A DNA stretch of 64,000 nucleotides. Source: Collimonas pratensis (lineage in GTDB: Bacteria; Pseudomonadota; Gammaproteobacteria; Burkholderiales; Burkholderiaceae_D). Position numbers and translations under genes: made by a program. Below, piece after piece: positions 27,713 to 36,261 of the stretch (position 1 is its first letter; every line of letters starts with the position of its first letter). A model generated the notes under the pieces. The model was not told where the DNA came from. It did not search any database and was given only the letters and a program-made list of their open reading frames with translations. The stretch is taken from the NCBI RefSeq assembly GCF_001584185.1, contig NZ_CP013234.1:5456001-5520000 (forward strand), read 5' to 3'.

Positions 27713-27933
27713 GGCGCCGCGCGCCGTTGCCGGATCAGCTGCCAGATGGCGCGCTTCTGCGCCTCGCTGGCGCCACCCCAGGCGGCGATTTCATCCAGGC
27801 TGCGCTGGCAGCCGTCGCACAAAGCGGTGTGCGGATTCATCACGCAGACGTTGATGCAGGGCGAGGCACTGTAGTCCACGCCGGCGTCGGCAGCCGCGGA
27901 AACAATGGCGGACTTGGTTTGCAGGTTTTTCAC
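27709..27933 (-). CDS. DUF1289 Cys-rich small protein
   Basis: A 74-residue protein with the DUF1289 pattern SPCINVCVMNPHTALCDGCQR, four cysteines fit to bind a metal or cluster, then SLDEIAAW. Function unknown. A GTG at 27933 is taken as the start: the open frame upstream encodes a hydrophobic stretch not typical of this family. It is coupled to the MBL gene and divergent from creB. Confidence 0.82.
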   Translation of the reverse strand: MKNLQTKSAIVSAAADAGVDYSASPCINVCVMNPHTALCDGCQRSLDEIAAWGGASEAQKRAIWQLIRQRRAAP

Positions 27934-28016
27934 AATGTCTCTGATTATGCTTTTTATATTGTTTATGCTGGCGATTACTACGCTTATCCATATAATAAGC
28001 GACATCACCGCCTTCC

Positions 28017-28742
28017 ATGAGCACCACCCGCATGCTGAATATCCTACTGGCCGAAGATGAGAGCGCCATCGCCGACACGGTGATCTATGCGCTCAGCAGC
28101 GAAGGATTCCAGGTCCACCATTGCCTGCTCGGGAGCGCCGCCCTGCAGCAGGCGCGCAGCGGTCAGTTCGACCTGGCAGTGCTGGATGTCGGCCTGCCCG
28201 ACATGAGCGGCTTCGACGTCTGCCGCGAGTTGCGCAAATTCTCCTCGCTGCCGGTGATTTTCCTGACTGCGCGCGGCAGCGAAATCGACCGCCTGATCGG
28301 TCTCGAAATCGGCGCCGACGACTACATGGTCAAGCCTTTCTCGCCGCGCGAACTGGCGGCGCGCATCCGCGTCGTGCTGCGTCGCCTGGGTCATGCGCCG
28401 GCTGCCGAGAATAGCACTGCCGGCAGCACCCCGGCCAGCGTCACGCTGGGTGCGTTCGAGATGGATGCGATCGGCATGCGCATACGCTATGCCGGCCAGG
28501 CCCTGCAGCTGACGCGCTATGAATATCTGCTGCTGAAGATGCTGCTGAGCCGGCCCGGCGGCATTTTCAGCCGCAACCAGCTGATGGACTCGATCTGGCA
28601 CGATGCCCCGGAGAGCACCGACCGCACCGTCGACACCCATGTCAAGACCCTGCGCATCAAGCTGAAAGCCGTGACGCCCAGTGCCGACCCGATCCACACT
28701 CACCGCGGCCTCGGCTATTCGCTGGAATTGGCGCCGCCATGA
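28017..28742 (+). CDS. creB: Response regulator CreB
   Basis: A 241-residue OmpR-type regulator. The receiver has LLAEDESAIADT, the acceptor Asp in LAVLDVGLPDMSGFD and Lys in YMVKPFSPREL. The winged helix has RTVDTHVKTLRIKLK and THRGLGYSLEL. Assignment to CreB rests on the cognate kinase, on creD downstream and on a cre box before creD. A TATAAT at 27991-27996 is a possible -10. The first ATG is used; an in-frame ATG at 28032 is possible. The stop overlaps creC by four bases. Confidence 0.88.
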   Translation: MSTTRMLNILLAEDESAIADTVIYALSSEGFQVHHCLLGSAALQQARSGQFDLAVLDVGLPDMSGFDVCRELRKFSSLPVIFLTARGSEIDRLIGLEIGADDYMVKPFSPRELAARIRVVLRRLGHAPAAENSTAGSTPASVTLGAFEMDAIGMRIRYAGQALQLTRYEYLLLKMLLSRPGGIFSRNQLMDSIWHDAPESTDRTVDTHVKTLRIKLKAVTPSADPIHTHRGLGYSLELAPP

Positions 28743-30190
28743 AACTCGGCATCCGCATCCTGCTCGGCTATTTCCTGATCGTCGGCCTGGCCGGTGTCTT
28801 CATCCAGCGCGTGTTCCTGGCGGAGGTCAAGCCAGCCGTGCGACAGGCAATGGAAGACACGCTGGTCGACACCGCCAATATCCTGGCCGAGCTGGCGGCC
28901 GACGACATGAAGCAGGACCATATCGCCGACGGCAATTTCGCGCGCCGCGTACGCGAATATGCGCATCGCGGCGTCGACGCCAAGATCTGGAGTTTTCGCA
29001 AGACCACGCTGGACTACCGCATCTACGTCACCGATCTCAATGGCATCGTGCTGTTCGATTCCACCGGCCGCGCCGTCGGCCAGGATTATTCGCGCCGCAA
29101 CGACGTCTACCTGACCTTGCAAGGCAGTTACGGCGTGCGCTCCACGCGCGATATCGACAGCGACGAACGCAGCACCGTGATGCACGTGGCGGCGCCGATC
29201 ATCGACAACGGCAAGATGATTGGCGTGCTGACCGTGGCCAAGCCCAACAATACCTTGCAGCCGGCGATTTCGCAGAGTGAGAAAACCATCCTGCGCTGGG
29301 GCGCCCTGCTGCTGTTTCTGTCGCTGGCGGTCGGGCTGGCGGTGACTTTGTGGATCGGCCGCTCGCTCGGCGCCCTGCAGCGCTATGCCCGCGCGGTAAC
29401 GGCCGGCGAACGGGTACAGCCGCCAGTCAATGGCGCCAGTGAAATCGTCGAACTGGGGCAGGCGCTGGAGTCGATGCGGCAAAAACTGGAAGGCAAGCAG
29501 TACGTCGAACATTACATCCACAGCCTGACCCACGAAATGAAAAGCCCGCTGGCAGCGATCCAGGGTGCTGCCGAACTGCTCGATGAAAATTTGCCGGATG
29601 CCCAGCGCCGCCGCTTCGCCCACAATATTCGCAGCCAGTCGCAGCGGCTGGCGGAACTGATAGAGAAAATGCTGGCGCTGGCGGCGATAGAGCATCGGCA
29701 AACCCTGGAGAACGTGGTCGCCATCGATCTCGGCGAACTGCTGGATGAAGTAATCAACCTGCTGGAGCCGCGCCTGCAGCGTACCGGCATCAGCGTGCGC
29801 AGGGACATATATCCGCCAGGATCGGCGCTACAGCCAAGAATTCGCGGCGAAGTTTTTTTGTTGCGCCAGGCGCTGATCAACCTGCTGGACAACGCCATCG
29901 ATTTCTCGCCGCCGGATAGCGTGATCGTCATCAAGAGCGATTTCTCGCTGCCGGGCACCGTCAAGCTATCGGTGCGGGATAGCGGTCCCGGCATACCCGC
30001 TTACGCCCTGACGCGGGTATTTGAGCGCTTTTATTCCCTGCCACGGCCCGGCAGCACCGAAAAAAGCACCGGCCTCGGACTTTGTTTTGTACAGCAGGTG
30101 GCAGAGTTGCACCACGGCCAGATCAGTTTGCGCAACTGCGGCGACGGCGGCGCCGAGGCGCAACTGAGCTTGCCCGCCGATCCCGGCTGA
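28739..30190 (+). CDS. creC: Sensor histidine kinase CreC
   Basis: A 483-residue inner-membrane kinase. TM1 is at about 5-27, a periplasmic sensor domain contains TLDYRIYVTDLNGIVLFDS and GRAVGQDYSRRNDVYLTL, and TM2 is at about 182-205. HAMP and a phosphoacceptor His follow in SLTHEMKSPLAAIQGAAELL. The ATPase motifs are NLLDNAIDFS, DSGPGIP and STGLGLCFVQQV. The sensor-domain wording is characteristic of CreC, which in gamma- and betaproteobacteria responds to envelope or metabolic stress and, in some species, to beta-lactams. Confidence 0.9.
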   Translation: MKLGIRILLGYFLIVGLAGVFIQRVFLAEVKPAVRQAMEDTLVDTANILAELAADDMKQDHIADGNFARRVREYAHRGVDAKIWSFRKTTLDYRIYVTDLNGIVLFDSTGRAVGQDYSRRNDVYLTLQGSYGVRSTRDIDSDERSTVMHVAAPIIDNGKMIGVLTVAKPNNTLQPAISQSEKTILRWGALLLFLSLAVGLAVTLWIGRSLGALQRYARAVTAGERVQPPVNGASEIVELGQALESMRQKLEGKQYVEHYIHSLTHEMKSPLAAIQGAAELLDENLPDAQRRRFAHNIRSQSQRLAELIEKMLALAAIEHRQTLENVVAIDLGELLDEVINLLEPRLQRTGISVRRDIYPPGSALQPRIRGEVFLLRQALINLLDNAIDFSPPDSVIVIKSDFSLPGTVKLSVRDSGPGIPAYALTRVFERFYSLPRPGSTEKSTGLGLCFVQQVAELHHGQISLRNCGDGGAEAQLSLPADPG

Positions 30191-30213
30191 TACCGATGCC
30201 GCTCGGGTCCAGC

Positions 30214-30229
30214 TTCACACTCGCTTCAC
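30214..30229 (+). promoter_or_regulatory. Perfect cre box (TTCAC-N6-TTCAC) upstream of creD
   Basis: TTCAC at 30214-30218, six bases, TTCAC at 30225-30229. This is exactly the published CreB (and BlrA) direct-repeat recognition pattern. It sits between the creC stop and the creD ATG, 105 bases upstream of creD, so creD should be activated by phosphorylated CreB. Confidence 0.85.
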
Positions 30230-30334
30230 ATTAACGCCGTCGCAGCCTCGCACAGACGCCGTTGTCGATTCACACACTCTCCGTACACTCGCAGCAACGT
30301 GACCCCCGTCACCTTGACCCGAACGAGAGAAACC

Positions 30335-31657
30335 ATGAACCGACCATTGCTACTCAAACTGCTGACGATTATTGTACTGACCCTGCTGATCCTGATTCCG
30401 CTGGGCCTGATCCGCGACACCGTGCAAGACCGCCAGCAGCACCGGCAAGAAGCGATCGCCTCGATCGCCGCCAGTTATGCCGGCGGCCAGACCATTACCG
30501 GGCCGGTGCTGGTGGTGCCGTACAAGATCCGCATCGACGAAGTGGCACAAGACGCGGAGGGCAAGAAAACCTACCGAAGCCGCAACGAGAACCGGCAATA
30601 CCTGTTCTTCCCGAAAGACCTGCAAATGCAGGGCGAACTGCTGCCGAGCGAACGCTACCGGGGCTTGCACAAAGTGCACGTGTATGAATTGCAGAGCAGC
30701 TTCAGCGGCCGCATCGACTATCAATTGCCGGCGGCCACCCAGTTGGCTGCCGACCAGATTACCTTGTCGCGTCCCTACCTGGCGATCGGCATCAGTGACG
30801 TCCGCGGCTTGCTCGGCGCGCCGCTGCTGAAAATAGGCGGCCAGCCGGTACTGCTGGAACAGGGCGCAGGCAACCTGGGCAAGGGCATGCATGCTGCTTT
30901 GCCGCAGCTCGGCCTGGCCGACAGCGGCAGCCTGGAGGTTGCCCTGACCATGACCGTCGCCGGGACAGAGAACCTGGCAATTACGCCGGTGGGCGACACC
31001 AATCGTTTCGAATTGTCTTCCAGCTGGCCGCATCCGCAGTTCGGCGGCAGCTTCCTGCCGCGTACCCGCAGCGTCAGCGAGCAGGGCTTCCGCGCGGTAT
31101 GGGAAGTGTCGTCGCTGGCTTCCAATGCACAGCGCCAGCTGCGCAGCGACGACAAAACAGGAGTGGAAAGCCTGGATATCCAGCTAGCCGAACCGGTGAA
31201 TATCTATTCGCAGGCAGACCGCGCCACCAAGTATGGCTTGCTGTTCGTGCTGCTGACTTTCGTTGGCTTCTTCATCTTTGAAATGATCAAGCAGTTGCCG
31301 ATCCATCCCATCCAGTATCTGCTGGTAGGACTCGGGCTGGCGATCTTCTTCCTGATACTGGTCAGCCTGTCCGAGCATATCGCCTTCTGGCAAGCGTACC
31401 TTGCCGCCAGCGCCGCCTGCATCAGCCTGCTGACTTTTTACCTGAGCCAGGTGCTGCGTAGCGCCGCCCGCGGCCTCGGCTTCGGCGCCATGCTGACGCT
31501 GTTGTACGGCACCTTGTACGGTTTGCTGATTTCGGAAGACAACGCGCTGGTGCTGGGTAGTCTGATGCTGTTCGTGATTCTGACCGTGATCATGATCGTC
31601 ACCCGCAAGATCGACTGGTACCAGACAGCTGCACCGAACAAGCCCGAAATCGCCTAG
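30335..31657 (+). CDS. creD: Cell envelope integrity protein CreD
   Basis: A 440-residue inner-membrane protein. TM1 (about 9-27) is followed by a large periplasmic domain with DTVQDRQQHRQEAIASIAASYAGGQTITGPVL split over the early region, then five or six C-terminal helices starting at KYGLLFVLLTFVGFFIFEM. The TKYGLLF segment and length identify CreD. The protein is induced by CreB and affects colicin tolerance and envelope stability in relatives. The ATG at 30335 follows GAGAGAAACC; the longer frame upstream crosses the regulatory DNA. Confidence 0.93.
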   Translation: MNRPLLLKLLTIIVLTLLILIPLGLIRDTVQDRQQHRQEAIASIAASYAGGQTITGPVLVVPYKIRIDEVAQDAEGKKTYRSRNENRQYLFFPKDLQMQGELLPSERYRGLHKVHVYELQSSFSGRIDYQLPAATQLAADQITLSRPYLAIGISDVRGLLGAPLLKIGGQPVLLEQGAGNLGKGMHAALPQLGLADSGSLEVALTMTVAGTENLAITPVGDTNRFELSSSWPHPQFGGSFLPRTRSVSEQGFRAVWEVSSLASNAQRQLRSDDKTGVESLDIQLAEPVNIYSQADRATKYGLLFVLLTFVGFFIFEMIKQLPIHPIQYLLVGLGLAIFFLILVSLSEHIAFWQAYLAASAACISLLTFYLSQVLRSAARGLGFGAMLTLLYGTLYGLLISEDNALVLGSLMLFVILTVIMIVTRKIDWYQTAAPNKPEIA

Positions 31658-31681
31658 GCGCCACAAAACCAGGAGATGGCA

Positions 31682-32017
31682 ATGCCAGCCACCATGGAAA
31701 TGAATCCTAATATTTGGACTACCAAGGAACTGATCCTTATCTTTCTGTACGGATCGTTGTATCTGCTCAGCCTGGTTTATGCAATATGGCAGGGATGCCG
31801 TGCTACCAAGCAGCGCTGGTACTGGATATGCTGCGCAATATTGATCGTGGCCGGCACGCTGACCATGATTTATGCAGCGCCAGATTCACCTGACAGCGGC
31901 GAGATGCCGCGGCAATTTGCACTTGGCGTCTGGCCGATGCTGCTGGGCTTGCTCGGCGCCGTGGCAGGCATGGCGGCGCATGTGCTGCGGCGCTTGTTCA
32001 TGCGGCCGGTTTCATGA
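31682..32017 (+). CDS. Small membrane protein of unknown function
   Basis: An 111-residue protein with three predicted membrane helices (about 17-38, 48-66 and 82-103) and no recognised family. AGGAG at 31671-31675 is six bases before the ATG at 31682; the ATG at 31676 directly abuts it and is less likely. It lies 24 bases after creD, so it is probably a fourth member of the cre operon. Confidence 0.75.
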   Translation: MPATMEMNPNIWTTKELILIFLYGSLYLLSLVYAIWQGCRATKQRWYWICCAILIVAGTLTMIYAAPDSPDSGEMPRQFALGVWPMLLGLLGAVAGMAAHVLRRLFMRPVS

Positions 32018-32047
32018 CTCCTAGTGGACAGTAACAGTCCATCAGTT

Positions 32048-32530
32048 TCAGGCCCGCAACGCAATATCCACGACCGGCGCCGCGGTCATCGTCACCAGCT
32101 GCTGCGGCGTCAGGTTGAAGACGGCATGCGGATGTCCCGCCGCCGCCCAGACGCTGCCCAGCTGCAGCAGGTCCTGGTCGATCAGCATCAGCGTCTTGCC
32201 GACGTGGCCGATCGGGCAGACACCGCCGATGGCGTAGCCGATGCGTTCCTTGACGAAACGCGCATCGGCCTTGCCCAGCGGTCCGACGATGGCGGCAACC
32301 TTGGCTTCGTCGACGCGGTTGCTGCCGCTGGCGACCACCATCACGGCAGCGTCGTCGGCCAGGCGCCTGAACACGATGGACTTGGCAATCTCGGCCACGC
32401 TGCAACCCAGTCCGGCAGCGGCTTCGGCCGAAGTCTTGCCGGTTTCGGCCAGCATCACCACTGGTTTGTCGTGTCCGATTGTCGTCAGCAGGTCAGCAAC
32501 GCGCTGTGCGCTTTCCGGTAATTTTTCCAT
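32048..32530 (-). CDS. YbaK/EbsC-type aminoacyl-tRNA deacylase
   Basis: A 160-residue protein with the YbaK/prolyl-tRNA editing fold. It has GCSVAEIAKSIVF, the catalytic-lysine region and YAIGGVCPIGH with the GGVCPIG loop. Such free-standing domains clear mischarged tRNAs (often Cys-tRNAPro). It converges on the membrane protein gene with a 30-base gap. Confidence 0.88.
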   Translation of the reverse strand: MEKLPESAQRVADLLTTIGHDKPVVMLAETGKTSAEAAAGLGCSVAEIAKSIVFRRLADDAAVMVVASGSNRVDEAKVAAIVGPLGKADARFVKERIGYAIGGVCPIGHVGKTLMLIDQDLLQLGSVWAAAGHPHAVFNLTPQQLVTMTAAPVVDIALRA

Positions 32531-32585
32531 GGGATGATCGTCTTATCTCAACAAGGCCAATCGGACAAAGCGCGGCGCCAGCGTC

Positions 32586-33371
32586 TTACTTGGCGGCGTC
32601 AAAATACTGGGCATGCAATTTGTCGTAGCTGCCGTCAGCCTTGATGGCCGTCAGGCCGTGGTTGATTTTTTCCAGCAATGCGGCATTGCCCTTTTGCACC
32701 GCGATACCGAAATACTCTTTCGGAAAATTATCGTCCGTCACCATGCGGATGCCTTTGACCTGGTTGTTGGACAGGTAGTGCACCACCGCGCCCTTATCGG
32801 CAATGACCGCGCTGACGCCGCCGGTTTCCAGCTCTTTCATGGCCAGCGGGGTAGATTCAAAACGCTTGATGTTTGCATTGTTGTCGCCCGCCAGCTTCTG
32901 CATCATTTCGTCGCCGGTAGAGCCTTGCAGGACGCCGACCTTGAGCGGCTTCAGGTCGCCGATTTTCTGGATCTTGGAATCGTTCGGCACCACGATCACC
33001 TGGCCGGCCTCGAAATAAGGATCGGAGAAATCGACAGTCAGTTTGCGCTTCTCGGTGATCGTCAGGCCGGAAGCGATGATGTCGCGGTCACCCTGCGCCA
33101 GCGCGGTGAAAATGCCGTCGAAGGGGGTATTGATGAACTTGACCTTGAAGCCTTCTTTTTCCGCGATCGCCTTCACCACGTCGATATCGAAGCCCACCAG
33201 TTCCTTGTGCTCGTTTTCGTACTCAAAGGGCGCATAGGTAGCGCCAGTCCCCACCACATATTCTTTCACCGCTGTGCTGGCTGCAGGTGCATCTTCATGC
33301 TTGCCGCATGCGCTCAGTACGCCCAGCGCCAGTAGGGTCAGCAAGGCGGTTTTGACAAGAGTATGTTTCAT
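32586..33371 (-). CDS. Amino-acid ABC transporter substrate-binding lipoprotein
   Basis: A 261-residue family-3 solute-binding protein. The signal peptide has a lipobox LSAC near residue 21. The mature part carries TYAPFEYENEHKELVGFDIDVVKAIAEKEG, DGIFTALAQGDRDIIASGLTIT and VGVLQGSTGDEMM. Likely ligand: a polar or basic amino acid such as Gln, Arg or His. No permease or ATPase gene is adjacent, so the transporter must be elsewhere. GGAAC before the ATG at 33371 supports the start. Confidence 0.9.
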   Translation of the reverse strand: MKHTLVKTALLTLLALGVLSACGKHEDAPAASTAVKEYVVGTGATYAPFEYENEHKELVGFDIDVVKAIAEKEGFKVKFINTPFDGIFTALAQGDRDIIASGLTITEKRKLTVDFSDPYFEAGQVIVVPNDSKIQKIGDLKPLKVGVLQGSTGDEMMQKLAGDNNANIKRFESTPLAMKELETGGVSAVIADKGAVVHYLSNNQVKGIRMVTDDNFPKEYFGIAVQKGNAALLEKINHGLTAIKADGSYDKLHAQYFDAAK

Positions 33372-33441
33372 GGTTGTTCCGTTTTCTGTTAATAAGCAAA
33401 GCCGATGTTCCAGATTATGCACTGCCAGCGGCGATAACCGC

Positions 33442-34188
33442 TTACGCACACAACTGCTGCAATTCCTCGACCACCACCGGCCATGCACTGTTGAGCGGAT
33501 CGATCAGGGCGAAATGACCGCTGCCTTGCAACCGCACCAAACGAGTGCACGGAAAAGCAGCAAGATAGGATGCGGAAATCTCTAGCGGAACTACAGCATC
33601 ATCCGTGCCATGCGCAATCACGATGCGGGCTGCAGGCGCCGCCAATTGCAGCGGATCTGCATCGGGGCGCTCGGCTGCCGTCGTACCGAGAAACGCCATC
33701 ACTGCACCCTGGCCAAGATTGCGTTTCTGTGCCAAGCCCAGATCGGCGATGGGCGCCAGCGCCAATACCCCCTTCAGTATGGTCGCCCAGGACTGTGCGG
33801 CAACCCACAGCGCTAAATGGCCGCCCGCGGAGTTGCCGACAAGGATTACACGTCCATTGTGGCCAGCAATCATCCCAGGTAGTTTTTCCAAGCCGCTGGC
33901 GATATCCTTCAAGCTGGCATCCGGATCGCCGGGGATGCGCCGGTACTCTAACGTCGCCACCGTCCAGCCCAAGGCCGCCAGTGCAGCCGACATCGACGCC
34001 GCCTCTTTACGGTCGTACTGCGGTCGCCAGAATCCCCCGTGCAGCACTAGCAACAACGGCCGCTCGGCGGCACGCTGGTCGCCGAAGCGCACATCGGCGA
34101 TCTGGTCGGCAGCGTTGCCATATGCCAGCACCTGGTCCGGCGCCGCGGCCGGCCTGCTCAATACCGAGAGATCTTCGGCCACAAACAT
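33442..34188 (-). CDS. Alpha/beta hydrolase (esterase/kynurenine formamidase-like)
   Basis: A 248-residue hydrolase with the HGGFW oxyanion motif, nucleophile GNSAGGHLAL, Asp in HGTDDAVVPL and His in GSGHFALI. The HGG motif and small size recall the acetyl-esterase/arylformamidase group; the substrate is unknown. The frame is open far upstream, but the protein fold begins at ATG 34188, which is preceded by GAAAGGG and lies 20 bases after the HMG-CoA lyase stop. Confidence 0.82.
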   Translation of the reverse strand: MFVAEDLSVLSRPAAAPDQVLAYGNAADQIADVRFGDQRAAERPLLLVLHGGFWRPQYDRKEAASMSAALAALGWTVATLEYRRIPGDPDASLKDIASGLEKLPGMIAGHNGRVILVGNSAGGHLALWVAAQSWATILKGVLALAPIADLGLAQKRNLGQGAVMAFLGTTAAERPDADPLQLAAPAARIVIAHGTDDAVVPLEISASYLAAFPCTRLVRLQGSGHFALIDPLNSAWPVVVEELQQLCA

Positions 34189-34208
34189 CGCCCTTTCAAT
34201 TTCAACTA

Positions 34209-35120
34209 TTAGCCCGCTGCGCGCTTGGCCGCAATCGCATTGCCCGCATGGCTGGCCGACTTGCGTCCCAGGTGGCGCGAAATGAACTGGCCGGCGTCGA
34301 CCACCGCATCCAGGTCGATGCCGGTTTCGATCCCCAGCCCCTGCATCAGGTACAGCACATCTTCCGAGGCGACGTTGCCGGTAGCACCCTTGGCGTAAGG
34401 GCAGCCGCCCAGGCCGGCGACCGACGAGTGGTAGATCGAAATGCCGACTTCCAGACTGGCGTAGATATTCGCCAGCGCCTGGCCGTAGGTATCGTGGAAA
34501 TGGCCGGACAAACGCTCGATGGGAAATTCCTGCACTAGCCTTTGCATCACGCTGTGCACCTTGTTCGGCGTGGCGACGCCGATGGTGTCGGCGATATCGA
34601 TCTCGTCGCAGCCCAGGTCGCGCAGGCGATGCAGCACATCGACCACGGAGTCGATGCCGACTTCGCCTTGATAGGGGCAGCCGAACACGCAGCTGATGCT
34701 GCCGCGCAGACACTTGCCCTCATGTTTGGCCAGTCTGGCGACATCGCGGAAGCGCTCTATCGATTCCGCGATCGAGCAGTTGATATTCTTTTGCGAAAAC
34801 GCTTCCGACGCCGCGCCGAAAATCACCATCTCGTCGGCGCCCGCAGCCAATGCCGCTTCCAGGCCTTTCATGTTCGGCACCAGGGCGGAATAGATCACGC
34901 CCGGCTTGCGCTGGATGGCAGCCATGACTTCCGCCGAGCTAGCCATCTGCGGCACCCATTTTGGCGACACGAATGAAGCTGCTTCGATATTGACGAAGCC
35001 GGCCTGGGTGAGCTGGTCGACCAGCGCGATTTTCACCTCGGCCGGGATGGTTTCCTTTTCGTTCTGCAAGCCGTCGCGCGGACCGACTTCAACGATTTTG
35101 ACTTTGCTGGGGAATGTCAT
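34209..35120 (-). CDS. liuE: Hydroxymethylglutaryl-CoA lyase
   Basis: A 303-residue TIM-barrel lyase. It has EVGPRDGLQNEKE with the catalytic Asp and Arg, AASFVSPKWVPQMA, the metal ligands in GHFHDTYGQAL and the glycine loop with the catalytic Cys in VAGLGGCPYAKGATGNVA. It splits HMG-CoA into acetoacetate and acetyl-CoA, the last step of leucine degradation. It is the promoter-distal enzyme of the liu cluster. The hydrolase follows closely on the same strand. Confidence 0.95.
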   Translation of the reverse strand: MTFPSKVKIVEVGPRDGLQNEKETIPAEVKIALVDQLTQAGFVNIEAASFVSPKWVPQMASSAEVMAAIQRKPGVIYSALVPNMKGLEAALAAGADEMVIFGAASEAFSQKNINCSIAESIERFRDVARLAKHEGKCLRGSISCVFGCPYQGEVGIDSVVDVLHRLRDLGCDEIDIADTIGVATPNKVHSVMQRLVQEFPIERLSGHFHDTYGQALANIYASLEVGISIYHSSVAGLGGCPYAKGATGNVASEDVLYLMQGLGIETGIDLDAVVDAGQFISRHLGRKSASHAGNAIAAKRAAG

Positions 35121-35152
35121 TGCTTGTCTCCGATCTTTCTTTTCTCTTGCAT

Positions 35153-35186
35153 TGATCTTGCTTTGATCTTGCCTCGATCTTGCCTG
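35153..35186. repeat. Short direct repeat, three copies of GATCTTGC
   Basis: Upstream of the HMG-CoA lyase gene, GATCTTGC recurs three times at a spacing of about eleven bases, from TTGATCTTGC onward. Too short to assign; it may be slippage or a small binding array. Confidence 0.4.
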
Positions 35187-36128
35187 TTAGTAGCCGTTGC
35201 CGCGATCAATGATACCGCTCACCACCTTGCCTTGTTCCAGCTGCCTGATCTTGTCGCTGATCTGCCGCACCGAATCGGCATCTACGGTGATGGCCGAAAT
35301 GTGTGGGGTAATGCTGATGCGCGGCTCTTGCCAGAACGGATGATCGGGCGCCAACGGTTCCTGCTCGAACACGTCCAGCGTCGCCGCGGCGACCTGGCCT
35401 TCCTGGATCAGCGCCAGCAGGTCCGCCTCGACCACATGGCCGCCGCGGGCAACGTTGATCAAGTATGCGCCCTCTTCGCCCTTCTGCAGTTTCTGCAGGT
35501 TTTCCCGGTTAACGATGCCGCGCGTGGCGTCGGTCAGCGGCAGGATACAGACCAGCACCCGCGAGGCGCGCAGGAAATCGTCAAGCGCGTCGTCGCCGAC
35601 AAAGTTGCGCACACCCGGCAAATCCTTTGGCGTGCGGCTCCAGCCATTCAGCGGAAACTCAAAATGATGCAATGCCGCGGCGATGCGCGAGCCGAGCACG
35701 CCAAGGCCGAGGATGCCAACGCTGAATGCACGCTTGTCCGGCTCCGGCAGCGGCTGCCATTCACGCCGCGCAGCCTGTTGCCGGTAAATATCGTAACGGC
35801 CGAAATAGCCGAGCACGGCATGCGTGACATAGCTGGCCATCTGGATCGCCATGCCGCCGTCCTCGATGCGGACCAGCGGCACGCCGGCCGGTAGCGCATC
35901 GCCCAGTTTCAAGATGGCGTCGACGCCGGCGCCGAGGTTGAAAATCGCTTTGAGATCCTGGCGTCCTTGCAGCATGGCTGCCGGCGGGCGCCACACCAGG
36001 GCGTAATCGGCAGGAGCGTTGTCGCCCTCTTGCCAGAAGCGGATGTCGGCTTGCGGCAGGGCTTTGCCGAAGTCTGCGATCCAGGTTTCGAAATCGCTGC
36101 CTGGGGGTACGTAACACAGGAGTTTCAC
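35187..36128 (-). CDS. ghrA: Glyoxylate/hydroxypyruvate reductase A
   Basis: A 313-residue D-2-hydroxyacid dehydrogenase. It has the nucleotide-binding GILGLGVLGSRIAAAL, then VLVCILPLTDATRGIVN, NVARGGHVVEADLLALI, the catalytic Arg and Glu, and TPHISAIT with the catalytic His. The N-terminal YVPPGSDFETWIADF and short length fit GhrA, which reduces glyoxylate and hydroxypyruvate with NADPH. It lies inside the liu/bio supercluster between HMG-CoA lyase and the carboxylase alpha gene, from which a palindromic repeat separates it. Confidence 0.92.
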   Translation of the reverse strand: MKLLCYVPPGSDFETWIADFGKALPQADIRFWQEGDNAPADYALVWRPPAAMLQGRQDLKAIFNLGAGVDAILKLGDALPAGVPLVRIEDGGMAIQMASYVTHAVLGYFGRYDIYRQQAARREWQPLPEPDKRAFSVGILGLGVLGSRIAAALHHFEFPLNGWSRTPKDLPGVRNFVGDDALDDFLRASRVLVCILPLTDATRGIVNRENLQKLQKGEEGAYLINVARGGHVVEADLLALIQEGQVAAATLDVFEQEPLAPDHPFWQEPRISITPHISAITVDADSVRQISDKIRQLEQGKVVSGIIDRGNGY

Positions 36129-36193
36129 TGTTGGGTCCTCGTACTTGCTTGTTCTTTTATAAAACGATTGCTACGGCTTTTGCTCCGTGGGCC

Positions 36194-36258
36194 GTCAATT
36201 GGGGTCAGAGTTTGTACGACGATGAAACTGTCGTAAAAAAACTCTGACCCCAATTGAC
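36194..36258. repeat. Long perfect palindrome (GGGGTCAGAGTTT type)
   Basis: A perfect 20-base inverted repeat: 36194-36213 pairs with 36239-36258, core GGGGTCAGAGTTT, with an inner TACGAC/GTCGTA stem. It lies between ghrA and the carboxylase alpha stop. It resembles, but is not identical to, the GGGACAGAGT repeats at 38314 and 52379. It could also end carboxylase transcription, as the inner side is A/T-rich. Confidence 0.75.
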
Positions 36259-36261
36259 TTC

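Noticed and set aside
33442..34713. Extended 423-codon form of the hydrolase
   Set aside because: The first 175 codons run across the HMG-CoA lyase gene in another frame and look like shadow coding; the hydrolase fold begins at 34188.
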